A DNA stretch of 64,000 nt from Chitinophaga tropicalis (GCF_009758205.1 NZ_WRXN01000001.1:1-64000); one strand, 5' to 3'. Positions 47,560 to 57,616 are shown, numbered from the stretch's first letter. Made by a program: numbers and translations. Notes: generated from the letters alone by a model not told the origin.

Positions 47560-49605
47560 ATGGCAGATAAATTCAAGCCTTTCGTTCCACCCCAGGTGAA
47601 CATGAAAGAGTTCACGCTGAAGTCCATTTTATTGGGCTGCATCTTCGGGATCATTTTTGGAGCTGCAACCGTATATCTTGCATTAAAAGCGGGTCTTACC
47701 GTGTCTGCCTCTATCCCTATTGCCGTGATAGCCATTACATTAGGCAGGAAATTTTTTAAAACTACCATCCTTGAGAACAACATCATCCAGACTACCGGCT
47801 CTGCAGGCGAATCCATTGCCGCAGGTGTGGTATTCACCCTGCCGGGGTTCCTGTTCCTGACAGACGGAGGCGGTGAGAAGTTCTTCAACTACCTGACCAT
47901 CCTTACACTGGCCATCTTTGGCGGTATCCTGGGGACACTCATGATGATACCCCTGCGCCGTTCACTCATTGTAAAAGAACATGATACCCTTCCTTACCCC
48001 GAAGGTACTGCCTGTGGCGATGTACTGGTAGCAGGCGAAAAAGGCGGCGACTTCGCTAAAATGGCTTTCTACGGATTAGGCTTCGCTACCTTATACGCCA
48101 TACTGCAGAAAGTACTGCACGTAATTGCAGAGGTGCCTTCCTATATGACACAGCAGGTGAACAGATTCTTCCCTTCTGCCCGTGTAAGCGGAGAGATCAC
48201 TCCTGAATACATGGGTGTGGGTTATATTATTGGTCCCCGTATTGCGGGTGTACTGGTAGCCGGTGGCGTATTGTCCTGGTTAGTGCTGATCCCCCTGCTG
48301 GCTACGCTGGTACCTGCAGATGCTATTGCCACCCAACTCGTAAAACTGGGATACCTGGCCAGCATCACCACTCCGGGTGGTAAAGGCAACTGGGACCCTT
48401 CCGCACATACTTTTGCTGATTTCTCTTCCGCCATCTACTTTGCCTATGTACGCCAGATAGGCGCAGGAGCAGTAGCTGCCGGCGGTTTCATCACACTGAT
48501 CAAAACCATTCCTACCATCATCTCCTCTTTTAAAGGCAGCATCGGCTCTTTGAAGAACAACGGGGAAAATGAAGCAGCTACCAATGAAGTACCACGTACC
48601 GAAAGAGACCTGAATATTAAAGTAGTACTGTTTGGCAGCATTGCCCTGATAGTGCTGATGGCCTTCCTGCCTCAGCTTCCTGGTGATTCTATCGGTAAAA
48701 AACTGCTGGTAGGCTTACTCGTGGTGATCTTCGGCGCCTTCTTCGTAACAGTGTCCAGCCGTATTGTAGGCCTGATCGGTTCTTCCAACAACCCTATTTC
48801 CGGTATGACCATCGCTACCCTGATGGGTACCTGCCTGGTGTTCATAGCAGTAGGTTGGAGCGGCAAACTGTATGAACCTATGGCGCTGGTTGTAGGTGGT
48901 ATGATCTGTATTGCAGCTGCCAACGCAGGTGGTACTTCCCAGGACCTGAAATCCGGTTACATTGTAGGTGCTACGCCCATGTACCAGCAGTTATCGCTGT
49001 TCATCGGCGCAGTAGTATCTTCTATCGTTATCGGCCTCACTGTGAAGTTCCTGGATAAACCAACTGCTGCAATGATTGCCAACGGTGTTACTGACCACGC
49101 TATCGGCAGTACTTATTTTCCTGCACCACAAGGTACACTGATGGCTACCCTGGCTAAAGGTATACTCTCCTATAACCTGGACTGGCAGTTTGTACTGGCA
49201 GGCGTATTCATTGCCATCACTATGGAACTTTGCGGTATCAAAGCCCTGTCTTTTGCAGTTGGAGCATACCTGCCCTTATCTACCACCCTGCCTATCTTTG
49301 TAGGTGGCGCTATCCGTGGTATTGTAGATAACAAACGCAAAAAACAGAATATCCACCTTTCTGCGGAGGAAGAAGAACTGGGCAAAGGCAACCTGTTTGC
49401 AACAGGCCTGGTAGCTGGTGGCGCCGTTGCTGGTGTTATCATTGCCATCCTTGCCGGATTTGACGGCTCTGCGGCAGTACTGGCTAAGCTCAATATGGAA
49501 GAACCCCTGGTGGGCGCTCTTGGACATGGGGGCTACTATCTCATGGGGGCTTTGCTCTTTGCACTGATGGGATGGGTGCTATACAGAGTAGCTAATAAGA
49601 AATAA
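47560..49605 (+). CDS. OPT-family oligopeptide transporter
   Basis: 681 residues with about 14-16 helices. The N-terminus FTLKSILLGCIFGIIFGAATVYLALKAGLTVSASIP and the later ITTTGSAGE-like IIQTTGSAGESIAAGVVFTLPG and CAAANAGGTSQDLKSGYIVG-like AAANAGGTSQDLKSGYIVGA are bacterial OPT signatures. It is thought to import peptides or metal-peptide complexes. The ATG at 47560 gives a short N-terminus; a frame to 47506 has no typical start. Confidence 0.93.
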   Translation: MADKFKPFVPPQVNMKEFTLKSILLGCIFGIIFGAATVYLALKAGLTVSASIPIAVIAITLGRKFFKTTILENNIIQTTGSAGESIAAGVVFTLPGFLFLTDGGGEKFFNYLTILTLAIFGGILGTLMMIPLRRSLIVKEHDTLPYPEGTACGDVLVAGEKGGDFAKMAFYGLGFATLYAILQKVLHVIAEVPSYMTQQVNRFFPSARVSGEITPEYMGVGYIIGPRIAGVLVAGGVLSWLVLIPLLATLVPADAIATQLVKLGYLASITTPGGKGNWDPSAHTFADFSSAIYFAYVRQIGAGAVAAGGFITLIKTIPTIISSFKGSIGSLKNNGENEAATNEVPRTERDLNIKVVLFGSIALIVLMAFLPQLPGDSIGKKLLVGLLVVIFGAFFVTVSSRIVGLIGSSNNPISGMTIATLMGTCLVFIAVGWSGKLYEPMALVVGGMICIAAANAGGTSQDLKSGYIVGATPMYQQLSLFIGAVVSSIVIGLTVKFLDKPTAAMIANGVTDHAIGSTYFPAPQGTLMATLAKGILSYNLDWQFVLAGVFIAITMELCGIKALSFAVGAYLPLSTTLPIFVGGAIRGIVDNKRKKQNIHLSAEEEELGKGNLFATGLVAGGAVAGVIIAILAGFDGSAAVLAKLNMEEPLVGALGHGGYYLMGALLFALMGWVLYRVANKK

Positions 49606-49619
49606 GATGATCTGCCATG

Positions 49620-49662
49620 AATAAAGAAGCCCCCTGCAAGTTTTGCAGGGGGCTTCTTTATT
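49620..49662. terminator. Bidirectional terminator
   Basis: A 20-base perfect stem (49620-49639 with 49643-49662) and a three-base loop between the convergent OPT transporter and M56 genes. Confidence 0.88.
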
Positions 49663-49674
49663 CATTATTCATGA

Positions 49675-50982
49675 TCAGCATTTTTTATCAAACGGATTCC
49701 AGTTGATGATACCTTTCATATCATATGCCTCCACCACAGATCTGTTGGAAGCTCTTACCTGTAACTGGCCGGATTTTTTATTCATACCTATGATCAGGCA
49801 ACCATCTATATCAGCCAGGGCAGGAATACTAAATTCATCACCTGCTTCACGGTGATCTTTCATGTTAGTAAGCTTTATGCCAAGCTGGTCCACATGTCCA
49901 TTCCGCTCATAAGTTGTGTGGCTCATAGATACGTCATATTTAAGCAGTTTCTCTGCCATATCCCGTAAAGCACTCTTAAAAAACTGATCATATACTTTCG
50001 GTGTGATCACTACATCATTGCGAAATCTCATTTCCATTATCAGTTCTTCTTCACTCTCCCTGGTTTCAATATTCCAGGCGCCGGATACGCTGACAGATGT
50101 ATGGGTGTTCCGCAAACGTTTTTTAATCAGGGAGAAACCGGAAGCCGCCAGTAACAGGCAGGGTATCAGCAGTAAATAAAGTGCTTTTTTCATGTGGGAT
50201 GATTTGGGTGTAAATAATTGTTTTATGCGGGATTTAAGCGGATGTGCAGCAGAAGAATGCAGCAGCCTATAATGCGCTTTTTCATGCATGCCCAGGAGGA
50301 AATGGGCATATTCCCTCCTGTCATTGACAGCAGCAGTTATTTCATCTGCTTCATATTCATGCAGGGCCCTCAACCTTGCACTCAGTATGTAAACAGCAGG
50401 ATTAAACCAAAAGAAGATCTTTACCAGTTCTACCACTAAGAGGTCTGCACTGTGCCAGTGATACGCATGTGCCATTTCATGTTGTAAGATCATCTTATTT
50501 TCCATTCCCTCTTCTAAAAAGATATACCAGAAAAAAGAAGCATTCAAACCGGTACTACGGATGATCATACAACCCAGGTAATACTCTCTATCTTTTTTAT
50601 GAATAAGACGATAGATACGGAATAAGTTCATCAGCAGAAGGATACACATTATGGCAACCCCTGCCAGGTAAATACCCAGTAATACATCCAGCATGTTCAA
50701 ACCCGGACGGTATGCAGGCAGCATAACAGGAGCACTGTCATGTATCGTTGTATTTAACAGTGTTCTTACGCCCTGACCTGCATCACTTATAACAGGTACA
50801 CGTACATCATAAACACGATTGATAAAAGGTAACAGAAGTGAAGCCAGGATAGCAGACAGGATGAACAGACGGTTCCACCGGTGGAAAGAAAGATGTCTTA
50901 ACCAGACCTGGTAGATCACACAGCACAAAGCAAGACTAAAAGACGCGAACAGAAGATAGTGAAAAAAAGCAGTCATGATCAT
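49675..50982 (-). CDS. M56-family (BlaR1/MecR1-like) membrane peptidase
   Basis: 435 residues. Three or four N-terminal helices flank a zinc-protease domain with HEMAH (H168, E169, H172) followed by WHSADLLVVELVKIFFWFNPAVY, the M56 signature. A fourth helix (ALYLLLIPCLLLAASGFSLI) leads to a C-terminal part of about 130 residues, which has no beta-lactam sensor and no TonB-C domain. It is expected to cleave the BlaI-like repressor when triggered. The gene starts inside the last codons of the regulator gene (four-base overlap). Confidence 0.88.
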   Translation of the reverse strand: MIMTAFFHYLLFASFSLALCCVIYQVWLRHLSFHRWNRLFILSAILASLLLPFINRVYDVRVPVISDAGQGVRTLLNTTIHDSAPVMLPAYRPGLNMLDVLLGIYLAGVAIMCILLLMNLFRIYRLIHKKDREYYLGCMIIRSTGLNASFFWYIFLEEGMENKMILQHEMAHAYHWHSADLLVVELVKIFFWFNPAVYILSARLRALHEYEADEITAAVNDRREYAHFLLGMHEKAHYRLLHSSAAHPLKSRIKQLFTPKSSHMKKALYLLLIPCLLLAASGFSLIKKRLRNTHTSVSVSGAWNIETRESEEELIMEMRFRNDVVITPKVYDQFFKSALRDMAEKLLKYDVSMSHTTYERNGHVDQLGIKLTNMKDHREAGDEFSIPALADIDGCLIIGMNKKSGQLQVRASNRSVVEAYDMKGIINWNPFDKKC

Positions 50983-51341
50983 TGGTTTTGCTGGTCAATA
51001 AATTTGCGGAGATCATCCAGTTCTTTCTTTGAAAGCTTCTCCTCCTCCATCAGGAAGGATAAAAGATTGGAAGTCTTATTATCAAAATAATCCTTTATAA
51101 CAGTACCCAGGCGACTTTTCCTGTACTCCTCTTTTGCAATGAGCGGATAGTATTCATGTGTTTTTCCATATGCCTTATGCCCTATATAACCTTTGCTTTC
51201 CAGGAGCCTGACCACAGAAGACACTGTTGTGTAAGGAGGTTTGGGCTCCTCCATTCTTTCAATAATATCCTTTACAAAACCTTTTTCAATAGACCACAGG
51301 ATCTGCATGATCCCTTCCTCTGTGCGGGTTAGTTCTTCCAT
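50979..51341 (-). CDS. BlaI/MecI-family repressor
   Basis: 120 residues with a winged helix-turn-helix (EGIMQILWSIEKGFVKDIIERMEEPKPPYTTVSSVVRLLESKGYIGHKAYGK) and a C-terminal dimerisation helix pair (EEEKLSKKELDDLRKFID). It blocks transcription until cleaved by the M56 partner. An 11-base perfect inverted repeat just upstream is its probable operator, so it controls its own operon. No beta-lactamase gene is adjacent. Confidence 0.92.
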   Translation of the reverse strand: MEELTRTEEGIMQILWSIEKGFVKDIIERMEEPKPPYTTVSSVVRLLESKGYIGHKAYGKTHEYYPLIAKEEYRKSRLGTVIKDYFDNKTSNLLSFLMEEEKLSKKELDDLRKFIDQQNQ

Positions 51342-51366
51342 AACGGTTTATTTTAACTGACCTAAA

Positions 51367-51392
51367 TGTATAACTGATTTTTCAGTTATACA
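51367..51392 (-). promoter_or_regulatory. Operator-like perfect inverted repeat
   Basis: TGTATAACTGA (51367-51377) and TCAGTTATACA (51382-51392) are exact inverse copies around four T. It lies 26 bases upstream of the repressor ATG. BlaI/MecI operators carry TGTA/TACA ends, and here TGTA and TACA are the outer bases. Confidence 0.7.
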
Positions 51393-51524
51393 ACTATTTA
51401 TTAGTTATTAAAACTTAGTAAATGAAAATCAATATATTAGCGTGATGAAATTTTCGAATCCGAACCCCTGATTTTATGTAGCACTAGCCGTCCTGAATCA
51501 TATTCTAATCTAAAACCGATTGAC

Positions 51525-52028
51525 ATGCGCCATTTGTTCCTACCCATGTGTTTATTGCTGCTGCTGTTTGCCGGCTGCAAAAAAGATGAAGAGACTGAGC
51601 CACTGAGAGAATTTTTCTCCTTCACCATGCGGGATATTATAGTAGTAGGAGAAAAGCCTTCTGCTATACTTACTCCGGCCAATCTTACCGATGCAGAAAC
51701 CAGCAACGACCATCTGAGGCTGACTATAAAAGGAACAGCAGATGGAAATGAGTCTGTCACCTTTGTACTGAAGTCAGATCTGAAATCATTGAGAGAAGGC
51801 CGGTTCCCGGCCGGACAAGGTAATTCCATGACAATTTTGTATCCTGAATCCGGGTTAACCCTGCAGGCAAATGATCATTATGGGAGTTTCTCTATGGAGA
51901 TAATCAGTCTCCAGGACAGTCTTCTTGAAGCAAGATTTGATGCACAGCTGATAGATGCAAGTGGCATTGCATCTCCAAATTTTGCTGCAAACGGATTTCT
52001 GAGGGCTATTATCAGGGCCGGTAATTAA
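51525..52028 (+). CDS. Small lipoprotein, unknown
   Basis: 167 residues with a lipoprotein signal (LLLLLFAGCKKDE). The mature part (VVGEKPSAILTPANLTDAETSNDHLRLTIKG, GLTLQANDHYGSFSMEI) is beta-rich without a recognised domain. It is convergent with the DUF1501 gene and the stop codons overlap by four bases. Confidence 0.6.
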   Translation: MRHLFLPMCLLLLLFAGCKKDEETEPLREFFSFTMRDIIVVGEKPSAILTPANLTDAETSNDHLRLTIKGTADGNESVTFVLKSDLKSLREGRFPAGQGNSMTILYPESGLTLQANDHYGSFSMEIISLQDSLLEARFDAQLIDASGIASPNFAANGFLRAIIRAGN

Positions 52029-53230
52029 ACAAAGGAAAGATACCCGTACTCTTTTTTGAGGATGGCCTTGTCATCTGCACCCAGCCACCTGTTCAGCAAC
52101 GTGGCATATACCTGTTTAAAATCTGTTTCATACTGAAGATCGCCATCCTTAAGATTTTCCAGGTTAGGCCCATCATTCAGCAATCCCTGTTGTTTTAATC
52201 CGCCGCCTATCATGAACATATTATTGGCAGTGCCGTGATCTGTACCGCCACTGGCATTCTGCGCCACCCGGCGGCCAAATTCCGAGAAGGTCATGATCAC
52301 CACATCCTGGAACCTGTTGTTGTTCTTCAGCTCTTTTGTAAAGGCCATCACCGCTTCATCCAGCTGTCTGAACAGGTTCTGCTGGGAAGCCAGCTGGTTC
52401 ACATGTGTATCAAATGTACCATGCGACACGTAATATACTTTTGTGCTGATATCAGACATAATAAGCCGGGCAATGGTCTGCATATTACGTCCCAGCTGTG
52501 TGGAGGGAAAGATCTCTTTTGTTTTATATGCCTTGAACTGCTCTTTGATATAGGCAGCAGAAGACATTGTAGCACCCATTGTTTTGTAGAGATAATCAAC
52601 ATTGCTATGTTCATCCTCTGCTGCTGCTTCCCTGTGCAGCAGCTCCCTGAAAAGATGCTCATTAGCGCCCCCCTGCAGCTTATCCGGATCACGGAAAGCC
52701 AGCCCTTTTATATCAATCCCCTTCATTGCAAGGCTTAAAGTATCATCTATCTCCAACGCCTGTACGGGTTTATCGCAACCTTTACACTGCGCATCAAGAT
52801 AACGCCCTATCCAGCCATCCGTCCAGGTTTCAGAAGAGCTGCTGGCAGATTGCCATATGTCCATAGAACGGAAATGAGACCGGTCAGGGTTAGGATAACC
52901 TACATTCTGCAATATACCCATGGCTCCTTCATCATACAGGCTTTTAAAACCCGTTAACGCAGGATGCAGCCCTGTCTCATCTGTCAGTGATAAAGCATTC
53001 TCCCTTGCAATACCCAGTGTAGGACGTGAGCGGTAATAAATATCATTCCTGTAGGGGATCACGGTATTCAATCCATCATTACCACCGGAAAGCTGCACAA
53101 TCACCAACACCTTGTTGCCGGGAGGGACAAGAGTATCTTTTTCAAGCGCCTTCAGAAATTTTGGCAGCATCAGCGAAGCCGAAGCCAGTGAACCTACCTG
53201 TAAAAAACGACGTCTGTTAAGGATCAGCAT
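52025..53230 (-). CDS. DUF1501 (sulfatase-like) exported protein
   Basis: 401 residues with a Tat-type start (NRRRFLQVGSLASASLMLP) and DUF1501 motifs: VIVQLSGGNDGLNTVIPY, LHPALTGFKSLYDEGAMGILQNVGYP, SHFRSMDIWQSA, TFSEFGRRVAQNASGGTDHGTANNMFMIGG. The fold is alkaline-phosphatase-like, but a function is not established. It is paired with the DUF1800 gene upstream (24 bases). Confidence 0.88.
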   Translation of the reverse strand: MLILNRRRFLQVGSLASASLMLPKFLKALEKDTLVPPGNKVLVIVQLSGGNDGLNTVIPYRNDIYYRSRPTLGIARENALSLTDETGLHPALTGFKSLYDEGAMGILQNVGYPNPDRSHFRSMDIWQSASSSSETWTDGWIGRYLDAQCKGCDKPVQALEIDDTLSLAMKGIDIKGLAFRDPDKLQGGANEHLFRELLHREAAAEDEHSNVDYLYKTMGATMSSAAYIKEQFKAYKTKEIFPSTQLGRNMQTIARLIMSDISTKVYYVSHGTFDTHVNQLASQQNLFRQLDEAVMAFTKELKNNNRFQDVVIMTFSEFGRRVAQNASGGTDHGTANNMFMIGGGLKQQGLLNDGPNLENLKDGDLQYETDFKQVYATLLNRWLGADDKAILKKEYGYLSFV

Positions 53231-53254
53231 AAGTGTGAATATTTTGATGGAAGA

Positions 53255-54703
53255 TCAGCAAAGCTGGTATTCCGGTGTACTCATTACAGCAATGGTGACT
53301 GTTTTAATATAGTTCTCCCGCGAGGAGTTATCTGCATAGTTCTCCAGCAATGCACTGTCCATACTCTTATTGTTGCTGAGCAAAAGCGCTCCGGCAATGG
53401 TTTCTGCCAGTTTCTCACGCGGCACGTTCTCATATGCCCTGAGATAAGCAGCCCAGTCTATCCGCCCGTTTATCTTACGGGCATACTGCCGTTTAGCGGC
53501 TTCATTTACCTGCATAGTGGTTTTGTAACTACCCATACCCATTTCAGGTGTGATCTCTTTAGGCTGGATATTGAACTCCTTTTCATAGAGCACCATCCTG
53601 GGCAGCTGCATACGGTACATCAGGCTGGAGCTGTCTATCCAGTTCCTTCCTCCGGGCCATCCCGCTACGTTGGGCGGGTAGAATAATGTTTGGCCTAACA
53701 CCTGCTGAAAAGAGATTACGACCTCTTCTCTTTCAAAGGCAACGGGAATGCTTCTACGTAAACCTACTATCAGCTCTACCGGCGATTTGATGCGTGTGCC
53801 AATCAGCTGCCGGTCATAGAACCAGTCGGCCGTGAACATCTGCTGCATCAATGCTTTGATATCGTAACTGGATTGATAGAATTTTTCGGCGAGTGCGTTA
53901 ATTCTCTGTTCATCAGGATTTTCACAAACAAAGTAGCGGTATATCTTTCCTGTAATATAGCGGGCGGTCTGCTTTTGTTCCAGCAGTATTTTCAGCACAT
54001 CGTCCCCTGTAAAATGGCCACGTTTGCCCAATACAGTTTTCTCTCCTTCATCATGCCTTTTCTCACGTAAAACAAAGTTCCCTTCCTCATCGTAAGACCA
54101 GCCGGTAAAGGCGCGCGCAGCTTCTTTCACATCGTTTTCGGTGTAATGACCTCTTCCGGTAGTGAAGAGTTCCATCACTTCACGCGCAAAATTCTCGTTG
54201 GGATGTGCTTTATAATTCTGCTGGTTGTTGAGGAACTGGAGCATGGCGGGCGATTTGGAAACTGCCGTGAGCAGTTCTCCGAAATTGCCGAGGGCATTAT
54301 CCCTTATTACCTGTAGTAATTGCTGGGTGAACAGTACATTTTGTGTGCGGCAGGCAAAATGCCCATGCCAGAAAAGGGCCATTTTTTCGCGCAGCGGATG
54401 TGTGGTGGTCACCATTTCATACATCCATGAAACATTCAGGTCTTTAATACCCTGGACGTTCATTTTCCGTACCATTTTCTTTTCTTCTTCTGTCATGTCT
54501 TTCCTACGGCCAACATCCGGCAGGTCAGACCTGTCTATAACCTTCAGCGCTTCCTGCGGATCTTTCTCAGGCCCCATCATTATCCTGTTCACGATCTGCT
54601 TTTTCCTTCTGTGGGTCCAGTCTTCGATAACGGGAAGGGACTCTCCGAAGCCGGCCCTCCAGGCCAGGTGTTGCATCTGTAACTTTTCCGGAACTGCTGA
54701 CAT
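53255..54703 (-). CDS. DUF1800 protein
   Basis: 482 residues from the ATG at 54703. DUF1800 markers are HLAWRAGFGES near the start, REKMALFWHGHFACR, NENFAREVMELFTTGRGHYTENDVKEAARAFTGWS and PPNVAGWPGGRNWIDS. DUF1800 and DUF1501 genes are nearly always paired, as here. No signal peptide is seen. The biochemical role is unknown. The frame continues to a start at 54760, but the family begins near the chosen ATG. Confidence 0.88.
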   Translation of the reverse strand: MSAVPEKLQMQHLAWRAGFGESLPVIEDWTHRRKKQIVNRIMMGPEKDPQEALKVIDRSDLPDVGRRKDMTEEEKKMVRKMNVQGIKDLNVSWMYEMVTTTHPLREKMALFWHGHFACRTQNVLFTQQLLQVIRDNALGNFGELLTAVSKSPAMLQFLNNQQNYKAHPNENFAREVMELFTTGRGHYTENDVKEAARAFTGWSYDEEGNFVLREKRHDEGEKTVLGKRGHFTGDDVLKILLEQKQTARYITGKIYRYFVCENPDEQRINALAEKFYQSSYDIKALMQQMFTADWFYDRQLIGTRIKSPVELIVGLRRSIPVAFEREEVVISFQQVLGQTLFYPPNVAGWPGGRNWIDSSSLMYRMQLPRMVLYEKEFNIQPKEITPEMGMGSYKTTMQVNEAAKRQYARKINGRIDWAAYLRAYENVPREKLAETIAGALLLSNNKSMDSALLENYADNSSRENYIKTVTIAVMSTPEYQLC

Positions 54704-54823
54704 ACGCAAACGGGTTTGGATTTGGACGTATAAAAATAACCGGAGTTTAATGACGAACATGGCATCCTGAAAGACGAACAGGCAAATCCGGCGGATAATC
54801 AGCCATTTAGCCCAATGTTAAAT

Positions 54824-56029
54824 TTATCTGAACCGCCATACCGGGTAACTGCTCCCTTTTTCAAAAACAGATTTTTCCGGGGGCAGCTCCAGGAAGCCAT
54901 CTGCCTGCAAAAGAGCCGCCAGATCGCCGGAGCCATGATAGGGCGGTGGCAATGCTATCCACTTACCTTCTTCCGCCGGGTGCAATCTTACCGGCAGAAA
55001 ATAGGTGAGGGAAGGATTGAACGTAACCTCCTTATCCAGCACAGCATATGGCACCGGAGGCGCAGCATATTGCAGGCAGGCGCGGAGCCAGGGTAACACA
55101 TAGCGGTAACAGCACATGAAACCTGATACCGGATTACCGGGTAAGGCAAATACTACCGGTCCATTATCAAAATGCCCGAACAGGAAAGGCTTGCCTGGCC
55201 TCTGCTCTACTTTGTGAAAGATGGTCTGCATGCCCATGTCTGATAAAACAACCGGCAGATAATCATATTTACCGGCAGATACAGCGCCTGTACAGATCCA
55301 GACATCTGCATCGCGGATAGATTCAAATAATGCCCTGATAGCTGCCTCATCATCGTTTACATGATAACAGGTAGCATTGATGTTCAGTTCCTTCAGGGCC
55401 GCAGCCAGGCTGTAGGAATTGGAGATACGTACCTGGTGTACGTCAGGTGTTTCGCTGACAGGTACCAGCTCATCGCCCGTGGCAATGATAGCCACTTCAG
55501 GCAGTTTGCTGACAGAGACCAGGCTTTTCCCTACAGAAGCCAGCACACCGGTTTCAGCTGCTGTGATCCGGGTACCGGCGGCTATAAGCACCTGGCCGGC
55601 AGCAGCATCCGAGCCCTTCCGGTGTATATGCTGCCCCTGGCTAACGCCGGTATTGATGGTAAAGCGTTTAAAGCCTTCATGCTCTGATGCCGTAAGGTGT
55701 TCATATTGTACAACAGTATCTGTCAGTTCCGGCAGGATAGCTCCTGTCATCACTTCCATACAATTGGCCGTATTTCCCAGCAGCTTGCGGGACATGCCCG
55801 CAGCCTGTATATCTTCCACACCGAATACGGTTTGCCCTTTGGCATATGTTTCGTAGTCTATAGCTATACCATCCATCATTACGCGGTCATAGGGGGGGAA
55901 ATCACGATCTGAAAGCACAGGTTCCCGCAAAATGCGGCCTGTAACGGTGTTGAAAGGCAGTTGTTCCATTCCGAAGTCGCGGACCGTTCCCATCACCGCT
56001 GCATATGCGGCTGTTACATCTATCGGCAT
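54824..56029 (-). CDS. moeA: Molybdopterin molybdenumtransferase
   Basis: 401 residues. It inserts molybdate into adenylated molybdopterin. The blocks are DFPPYDRVMMDGIAIDY, TGAILPELTDTVVQYE, RKGSDAAAGQVLIAAGTRI, IIATGDELVPV and FALPGNPVSGFMCCYRYVLPW, all usual for MoeA. GAVSAGKYDYLP is the glycine-rich loop of domain 3. It is divergent from moaC with a gap of 42 bases. Confidence 0.94.
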   Translation of the reverse strand: MPIDVTAAYAAVMGTVRDFGMEQLPFNTVTGRILREPVLSDRDFPPYDRVMMDGIAIDYETYAKGQTVFGVEDIQAAGMSRKLLGNTANCMEVMTGAILPELTDTVVQYEHLTASEHEGFKRFTINTGVSQGQHIHRKGSDAAAGQVLIAAGTRITAAETGVLASVGKSLVSVSKLPEVAIIATGDELVPVSETPDVHQVRISNSYSLAAALKELNINATCYHVNDDEAAIRALFESIRDADVWICTGAVSAGKYDYLPVVLSDMGMQTIFHKVEQRPGKPFLFGHFDNGPVVFALPGNPVSGFMCCYRYVLPWLRACLQYAAPPVPYAVLDKEVTFNPSLTYFLPVRLHPAEEGKWIALPPPYHGSGDLAALLQADGFLELPPEKSVFEKGSSYPVWRFR

Positions 56030-56071
56030 TGTTTGGTGGTTTGGTGTCTTTGTTTGTAAATTTATTCTATT

Positions 56072-56554
56072 ATGGGCAATGATTCAAGCAAACAGGGATT
56101 TTCACACCTCAATGCAGCAGACCAGCCGGTCATGGTGGACGTAAGCGGTAAGGCAGAGACCGAACGGGTAGCTGTTGCAGAAAGCAGGGTATTTTTACCG
56201 GAGATAGTAAGACAACAATTCAGCGGGTCTGATATTCACACCGCCAAAGGCGCAGTGTTCCAGACCGCTATCCTGGCGGGTATTATGGCCGCAAAAAAAA
56301 CTCCCGACCTCATTCCGTTATGTCATACCTTACTGCTGGACGGCTGCCAGGTAGATATTCAGCTGGAAGGAGAAGAAGCAGTGGTGCGCTGCACCATCAA
56401 GACCACCGGCAAAACCGGTGTGGAGATGGAAGCGCTGACAGGAGCCAGTGTGGCAGCGCTGACCATCTACGACATGTGCAAAGCATTTACACATGAAATG
56501 GTGATCAGGCAAACACGCCTGCTGAGCAAGACAGGTGGTAAACGGGATTTTTAA
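56072..56554 (+). CDS. moaC: Cyclic pyranopterin monophosphate synthase
   Basis: 160 residues. With MoaA it makes cyclic pyranopterin monophosphate from GTP. The blocks are [51 protein letters not shown] and [23 protein letters not shown]. It is in the same direction as mobA, 10 bases before its ATG. Confidence 0.95.
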   Translation: MGNDSSKQGFSHLNAADQPVMVDVSGKAETERVAVAESRVFLPEIVRQQFSGSDIHTAKGAVFQTAILAGIMAAKKTPDLIPLCHTLLLDGCQVDIQLEGEEAVVRCTIKTTGKTGVEMEALTGASVAALTIYDMCKAFTHEMVIRQTRLLSKTGGKRDF

Positions 56555-56564
56555 ATTCACAGTA

Positions 56565-57146
56565 ATGACAACATTAAAAGGACTTATACTTTGTGGCGGC
56601 CGGAGCACCAGGATGCAGGAAGATAAAAGCATGATCCCTTATCATGGTGTACCACAATGGCAATACCTGTACAACCTTGTACAGGCACAGGTACCAGATA
56701 CTTATGTTTCCTTCCGGGAAGACCAGGTGATAGAAAATATTCCGGTTATTACAGATAGTGTGGAAGGTGGCGGCCCTGCCGTAGGGTTACTCAGTGCACA
56801 TGCAGCCTTTCCTGATGCAGCATGGTTTGTGCTGGCCTGCGATCTTCCGCTGATAAGCCGCCAAAGCATCGATTTTCTTTTGCAGCACAGAGATGCAACA
56901 AAAGATGCAACCGCATTTGTCAGCCCGGTAAATCATCTTCCGGAGCCATTAATAGCTATATGGGAACCATCCGGGTTACAGAAATTAAAGCTGAGTTTTG
57001 AGTCGGGAAAGAATTGTCCGCGAAAAGCTTTATTGCAGTCAGATTACCTGCAGATAGAGAACCCGTGGGCTACAGAGCAGTTCAATGCCAACACGCCTGA
57101 AGAGAAGCAGGAGGCTGAATATGCAGTTAAACACAGGCCACATTGA
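56565..57146 (+). CDS. mobA: Molybdenum cofactor guanylyltransferase
   Basis: 193 residues. The nucleotidyltransferase loop LILCGGRSTRMQEDKS is near the start, with LACDLPLISRQSIDFLL in the middle. It would attach GMP to molybdopterin, or CMP if MocA-like. The ATG at 56565 is chosen because it sits just before the loop; a TTG-type frame upstream overlaps the end of moaC. Translation seems coupled to moaC. Confidence 0.88.
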   Translation: MTTLKGLILCGGRSTRMQEDKSMIPYHGVPQWQYLYNLVQAQVPDTYVSFREDQVIENIPVITDSVEGGGPAVGLLSAHAAFPDAAWFVLACDLPLISRQSIDFLLQHRDATKDATAFVSPVNHLPEPLIAIWEPSGLQKLKLSFESGKNCPRKALLQSDYLQIENPWATEQFNANTPEEKQEAEYAVKHRPH

Positions 57147-57150
57147 AAGA

Positions 57151-57567
57151 TTAGGGATGGGCGGCAACCCACACTTCTCCGTCTTCAAAATATTCCTTCT
57201 TCCAGATAGGTACTGTTTCTTTCAACGTATCTATTGCATACTCACAGGCATCAAATGCAGCGGCCCTATGAGGCGCCGCAACTGCAATGACCACTACCGT
57301 TTCTCCCGGTAGTTTTTCTCCGGTGATATGCAATATGGCAATTCTCTTAACACCCATTTTCTCAATGGTGTGGTTTGCTATCTTTTCCATTTCCAGTAAG
57401 GCCATGGGCTCATAACATTCAAAGAAAAGTTTCGTTACCTTTTTCTGCTGAGTAACATTACGTACGTTTCCGGAGAAGATCACAACACCGCCACAGTCAG
57501 GAGCTTCAACAAAATCCAGCGCCTGTTGAACAGTGATGTGTGTGTCTATTCTGACGAGTTTATTCAT
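57151..57567 (-). CDS. moaE: Molybdopterin synthase, large subunit
   Basis: 138 residues. The stretches GGVVIFSGNVRN, LFFECYEPMALLEMEKIA, RIAILHITGEKLPGETVVVIAVAAPHRAAAFDACEYAIDTLKETVPIWKKEYFEDGEVWV are the standard MoaE blocks, with the catalytic lysines in IWKKE. It converts precursor Z to molybdopterin with sulfur from MoaD, which lies just upstream (49 bases) on the same strand. Its stop is four bases from the convergent mobA. Confidence 0.95.
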   Translation of the reverse strand: MNKLVRIDTHITVQQALDFVEAPDCGGVVIFSGNVRNVTQQKKVTKLFFECYEPMALLEMEKIANHTIEKMGVKRIAILHITGEKLPGETVVVIAVAAPHRAAAFDACEYAIDTLKETVPIWKKEYFEDGEVWVAAHP

Positions 57568-57616
57568 TGTAATTCAAAGCGGTAAAATACATTCAAATAA
57601 TTCTGTCTAATAGCTT

